In this document: positions 62,233-64,000 of the stretch, piece after piece
How the letters are laid out: each line of letters begins with the position of its first letter
Position numbering within the stretch: the stretch's first letter is position 1
Source of the DNA: Exiguobacterium chiriqhucha RW-2
GTDB taxonomy: Bacteria > Bacillota > Bacilli > Exiguobacteriales > Exiguobacteriaceae
Length of the DNA stretch: 64,000 nucleotides
NCBI RefSeq assembly: GCF_000416965.1
Contig: NZ_ATCL01000020.1
Location: 558,001 to 622,000 of the forward strand
Direction: 5' to 3'
The notes under the pieces: generated by a model
Database searches by the model: none
Told to the model about the DNA's origin: nothing
The model's input: only the letters and a program-made list of their open reading frames with translations
Translations under genes and position numbers: made by a program

Positions 62233-63075
62233 CGAGTTGAAGCGGATAAAGCGCTCGATTTGTTGCTCGCTCTTCCGCGCTTGACGACCAATCCAAATCA
62301 GATGGCCGGGGCTGTTCAAGATGGTGAGCTGGGCGTGCGGGATGAGTCGCTTCGCATGATGCGCGTGGCGGACCGGCACGGCCTTGTCATTTTTGGAGTG
62401 GACGATATACGTCGGACACGTTACTCCGAGCAGCGTTTCATCGGTCACTTGTTGCCGCAGGTCGAACTGGGCACCGAGACCGAACGCCATTTGGTTCGCG
62501 ACCCGTTTCAATAAGAAGATATCGTACGGGGTCACTTCGTCACGAATGACATCGAGTGCGAGCAGGCTCGTCGATTGAATCATGCGGGCCGTCGCTTCGA
62601 ACGGCTGTTTTTGAATCGCCCGGAGGACGAACTTTCTCATGGCGAACTGTAGCGCGATGAACGCAGGTTGGGCGACGTTACGGCTGATGTATTGCCGATA
62701 GGGGAAGTCGACAACGCTCGTCACGGCGGCCGCGAGTGTCAGGCTGAGTGCGTGCTCATTCTGCGACGCGAGCTCGATGGCGGTTGGTCCCCCGGCTGAG
62801 ATGCCGTACACATGATACTGATCGATCGCCATGACTGCCATCAAGCGACGCAAGCTAGCGGCGAACGCTTGAGGGGAAGCCGAAAATGAGTACGGAGTCT
62901 CACCGTAACCGGGACGGGATGGGACAATGACCCGAAAACCGGACACGACGAGCCGGTCCACATGGTACGGTTCGAGGCTTGACGACTGGGTCCCATGAAT
63001 CAGGATGATGACCGGACCGTGACCTCGGTCCATATATTCGATTTTCGTGCCGTTGACGTGCGCGTAATGTTTCAA
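62230..63075 (-). CDS. Alpha/beta hydrolase
   Basis: The 281-residue serine hydrolase has the oxyanion turn LIHGTQSSS (25-33), nucleophile S93 in GISAGG, acid in SKNDKAVPV and base in NSPGHLIWI. The substrate is unknown. The start is TTG at 63075: AAGGAGG (63086-63092) lies ten bases upstream and no ATG follows close by. It is divergent from the WYL-domain regulator, with a palindrome in the shared 115 bases that could regulate both. Confidence 0.82.
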   Translation of the reverse strand: MKHYAHVNGTKIEYMDRGHGPVIILIHGTQSSSLEPYHVDRLVVSGFRVIVPSRPGYGETPYSFSASPQAFAASLRRLMAVMAIDQYHVYGISAGGPTAIELASQNEHALSLTLAAAVTSVVDFPYRQYISRNVAQPAFIALQFAMRKFVLRAIQKQPFEATARMIQSTSLLALDVIRDEVTPYDIFLLKRVANQMAFGLGAQFDLRQQVTDETLLGVTCPTYIVHSKNDKAVPVRHAHHAKRLIPHAQLTILNSPGHLIWIGRQARKSEQQIERFIRFNS

Positions 63076-63117
63076 AACGGAATAGCCTCCTTAAACCGAT
63101 TGTAATGGAAAATAACT

Positions 63118-63134
63118 TTATTTCATGGAAATAA
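63118..63134. promoter_or_regulatory. Inverted repeat between hydrolase and WYL regulator
   Basis: TTATTTC-ATG-GAAATAA is a perfect inverted repeat with seven-base arms; a related half GGAAAATAA lies at 63107-63115. It is placed where a divergent repressor would bind. Confidence 0.4.
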
Positions 63135-63190
63135 CATGCTACTGTCTGTTTATACATATTTTACATAGAGAAATGAAAGGGGATTAAACC

Positions 63191-64000
63191 GTGAACAACC
63201 GAGAACGGTTACTCGAGGTGAGACGGTTTTTCGAACGCCACACAGATGACAATCATCCAAAGACGTTAGAGGACTTGCTCGAATATTTATCTACTATCGG
63301 AGATACTTCTAAGTTAGCAAAAAAATCAGTGAAAGACGACATCCAAGCATTGACCGATTCGGGATTCGAGGTGCAGGATGAGCTCGAGAAGAACGGTCTC
63401 GCCAAAAAATATTGGCATTCGGCCCGCTTGTTTGAAATCCATGAGCTCCGGATGATGGTCGACGCCATCGTCGCGGCGAAGTTCATCTCGGAAGACGTGA
63501 CAGAGCGGATTGTCGAGAAACTTCAAAAACTGACGAGCATCCCGGAAGCGGAGACGCTCCAGTCGATTATCAAGACACCGAAGAAGAAACACGGACAGAT
63601 TCCGTACCATATCGATCGCATCCAACGTGCGATTCAAGAACAAAAAGCGATCTCGTTCCAATACACGGACGTCGTCGGCTTTGACACCACGAAGCGGACG
63701 TTCCCGCTCCGCCGTGACGGCGAACGTTACGTCGTCAATCCGATTGACCTCCATTGGAACCATGAGCAGTATTATTTAATCGGCATCGATGAGTCGATCG
63801 GGGAAATCCGCAACTATCGTGTCGACCGCATCGTCAACTCAGAAATCGTCGAGGACGACACGCCGCGCATGAAACAACATTTGCCGGACGACTACTTCCA
63901 AAAGTCGTTCAACATGTACAACGGGCTCGACGAGGAAATCGTCCTCGCCGTCGACGAGCGGGTCCTTCCGGTCATCTTCGATAAGCTCGGTGAAGACGTC
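63191..64000 (+). CDS. WYL-domain transcriptional regulator, cut by the window end
   Basis: The reading frame is open to the last base of the window, 270 codons without a stop. The N-terminus carries a winged-helix part (about 1-60, KTLEDLLEYLSTIG...KSVKDDIQALTDSGFEV). The WYL-type domain follows with FPLRRDGERYVVNPIDLHWNHEQYYLIGIDES and RNYRVDRIV (about 180-220). WYL proteins are ligand-controlled regulators, some of them tied to DNA damage, phage defence or nucleic-acid sensing. The start is GTG at 63191, with AAAGGGG upstream. The neighbour outside the window is unseen. Confidence 0.82.
   Translation, partial: MNNRERLLEVRRFFERHTDDNHPKTLEDLLEYLSTIGDTSKLAKKSVKDDIQALTDSGFEVQDELEKNGLAKKYWHSARLFEIHELRMMVDAIVAAKFISEDVTERIVEKLQKLTSIPEAETLQSIIKTPKKKHGQIPYHIDRIQRAIQEQKAISFQYTDVVGFDTTKRTFPLRRDGERYVVNPIDLHWNHEQYYLIGIDESIGEIRNYRVDRIVNSEIVEDDTPRMKQHLPDDYFQKSFNMYNGLDEEIVLAVDERVLPVIFDKLGEDV

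Noticed and set aside
1-64000. CRISPR arrays, defence islands, secretion systems or antibiotic clusters
   Set aside because: No spaced repeats and no Cas, toxin-antitoxin, restriction-modification or NRPS/PKS motifs were found. The WYL regulator at the end is compatible with such a system only outside the window.

Overview
The window reads as chromosomal DNA of a low-to-mid GC Bacillota (Firmicutes). Strong Shine-Dalgarno sites, cre-like CcpA boxes, a Rex-type box, Bacillus-type families (M6 immune inhibitor A, YebC/PmpR, VUT/YhhQ, cardiolipin synthase, DeoR/PTS fructose operon) and a GC level near 50% together suggest Exiguobacterium or a close relative. The genus is an inference from gene style, not from a database match. 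I see no prophage, transposase, CRISPR array or rRNA operon. There is one tRNA.

Layout. 1-8.1 kb: fumC, a diguanylate cyclase with an N-terminal receiver-like part and an unassigned C-terminal domain, the thyA-folA pair (minus strand), a quinone-oxidoreductase-like protein, a DJ-1/PfpI stress protein followed by a YccA/Bax-inhibitor protein, and an FAD oxidoreductase. 8.2-12.4 kb: a TetR regulator divergent from an ABC exporter pair, an aldo/keto reductase and a TspO-like protein. 12.6-18.5 kb: glutamate synthase gltB-gltD. 18.6-24.4 kb: a 30-residue membrane peptide, a Na+/H+ antiporter, YebC/PmpR, a MarR regulator and adhE with predicted CcpA and Rex sites. 24.5-31.8 kb: a degenerate M28-like secreted protein, an alpha/beta hydrolase, the fruR-fruK-fruA operon, a GNAT enzyme and a peroxiredoxin. 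32.0-34.5 kb: an AT-richer SDR/acyl-CoA ligase pair that looks acquired. 34.6-44.5 kb: SRPBCC protein, chemoreceptor, PAS-GGDEF cyclase, cardiolipin synthase, OsmC, GNAT, Gfo/Idh/MocA oxidoreductase, a FemAB/GNAT-fold protein and an orphan PTS IIC. 44.8-54.3 kb: a Ca2+-type P-ATPase, a 44-residue acidic HPDP peptide, several small proteins, a PilZ protein, a queuosine-precursor transporter, tRNA-Thr(GGU), an immune inhibitor A protease, an RsmJ/YpiP-like methyltransferase and a coiled-coil protein. 54.4-60.8 kb: a CDF transporter with Mn-type metal residues, a GNAT enzyme and the sucrose operon scrR-scrK-scrA-scrB. 60.9-64.0 kb: a membrane protein, two paralogous small proteins (one a lipoprotein), an alpha/beta hydrolase, and a WYL-domain regulator cut by the window end.

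How it works together. Two sugar-PTS modules (fructose, sucrose) and adhE all carry CcpA-like boxes, so carbon catabolite control is the main regulatory theme. The sucrose control region is compact: a TTGACA promoter starts inside the 3' end of scrR and runs into a 24-bp perfect palindrome that can be both the ScrR operator and the scrR terminator. Two cyclases with intact product-inhibition sites and a PilZ protein give c-di-GMP signalling. Two stress-type genes (PfpI, AKR) have matches to the sigma-B promoter consensus.

Limits: all functions are from reading motifs by eye. No similarity search or structure prediction was run, and regulatory sites are consensus matches only.
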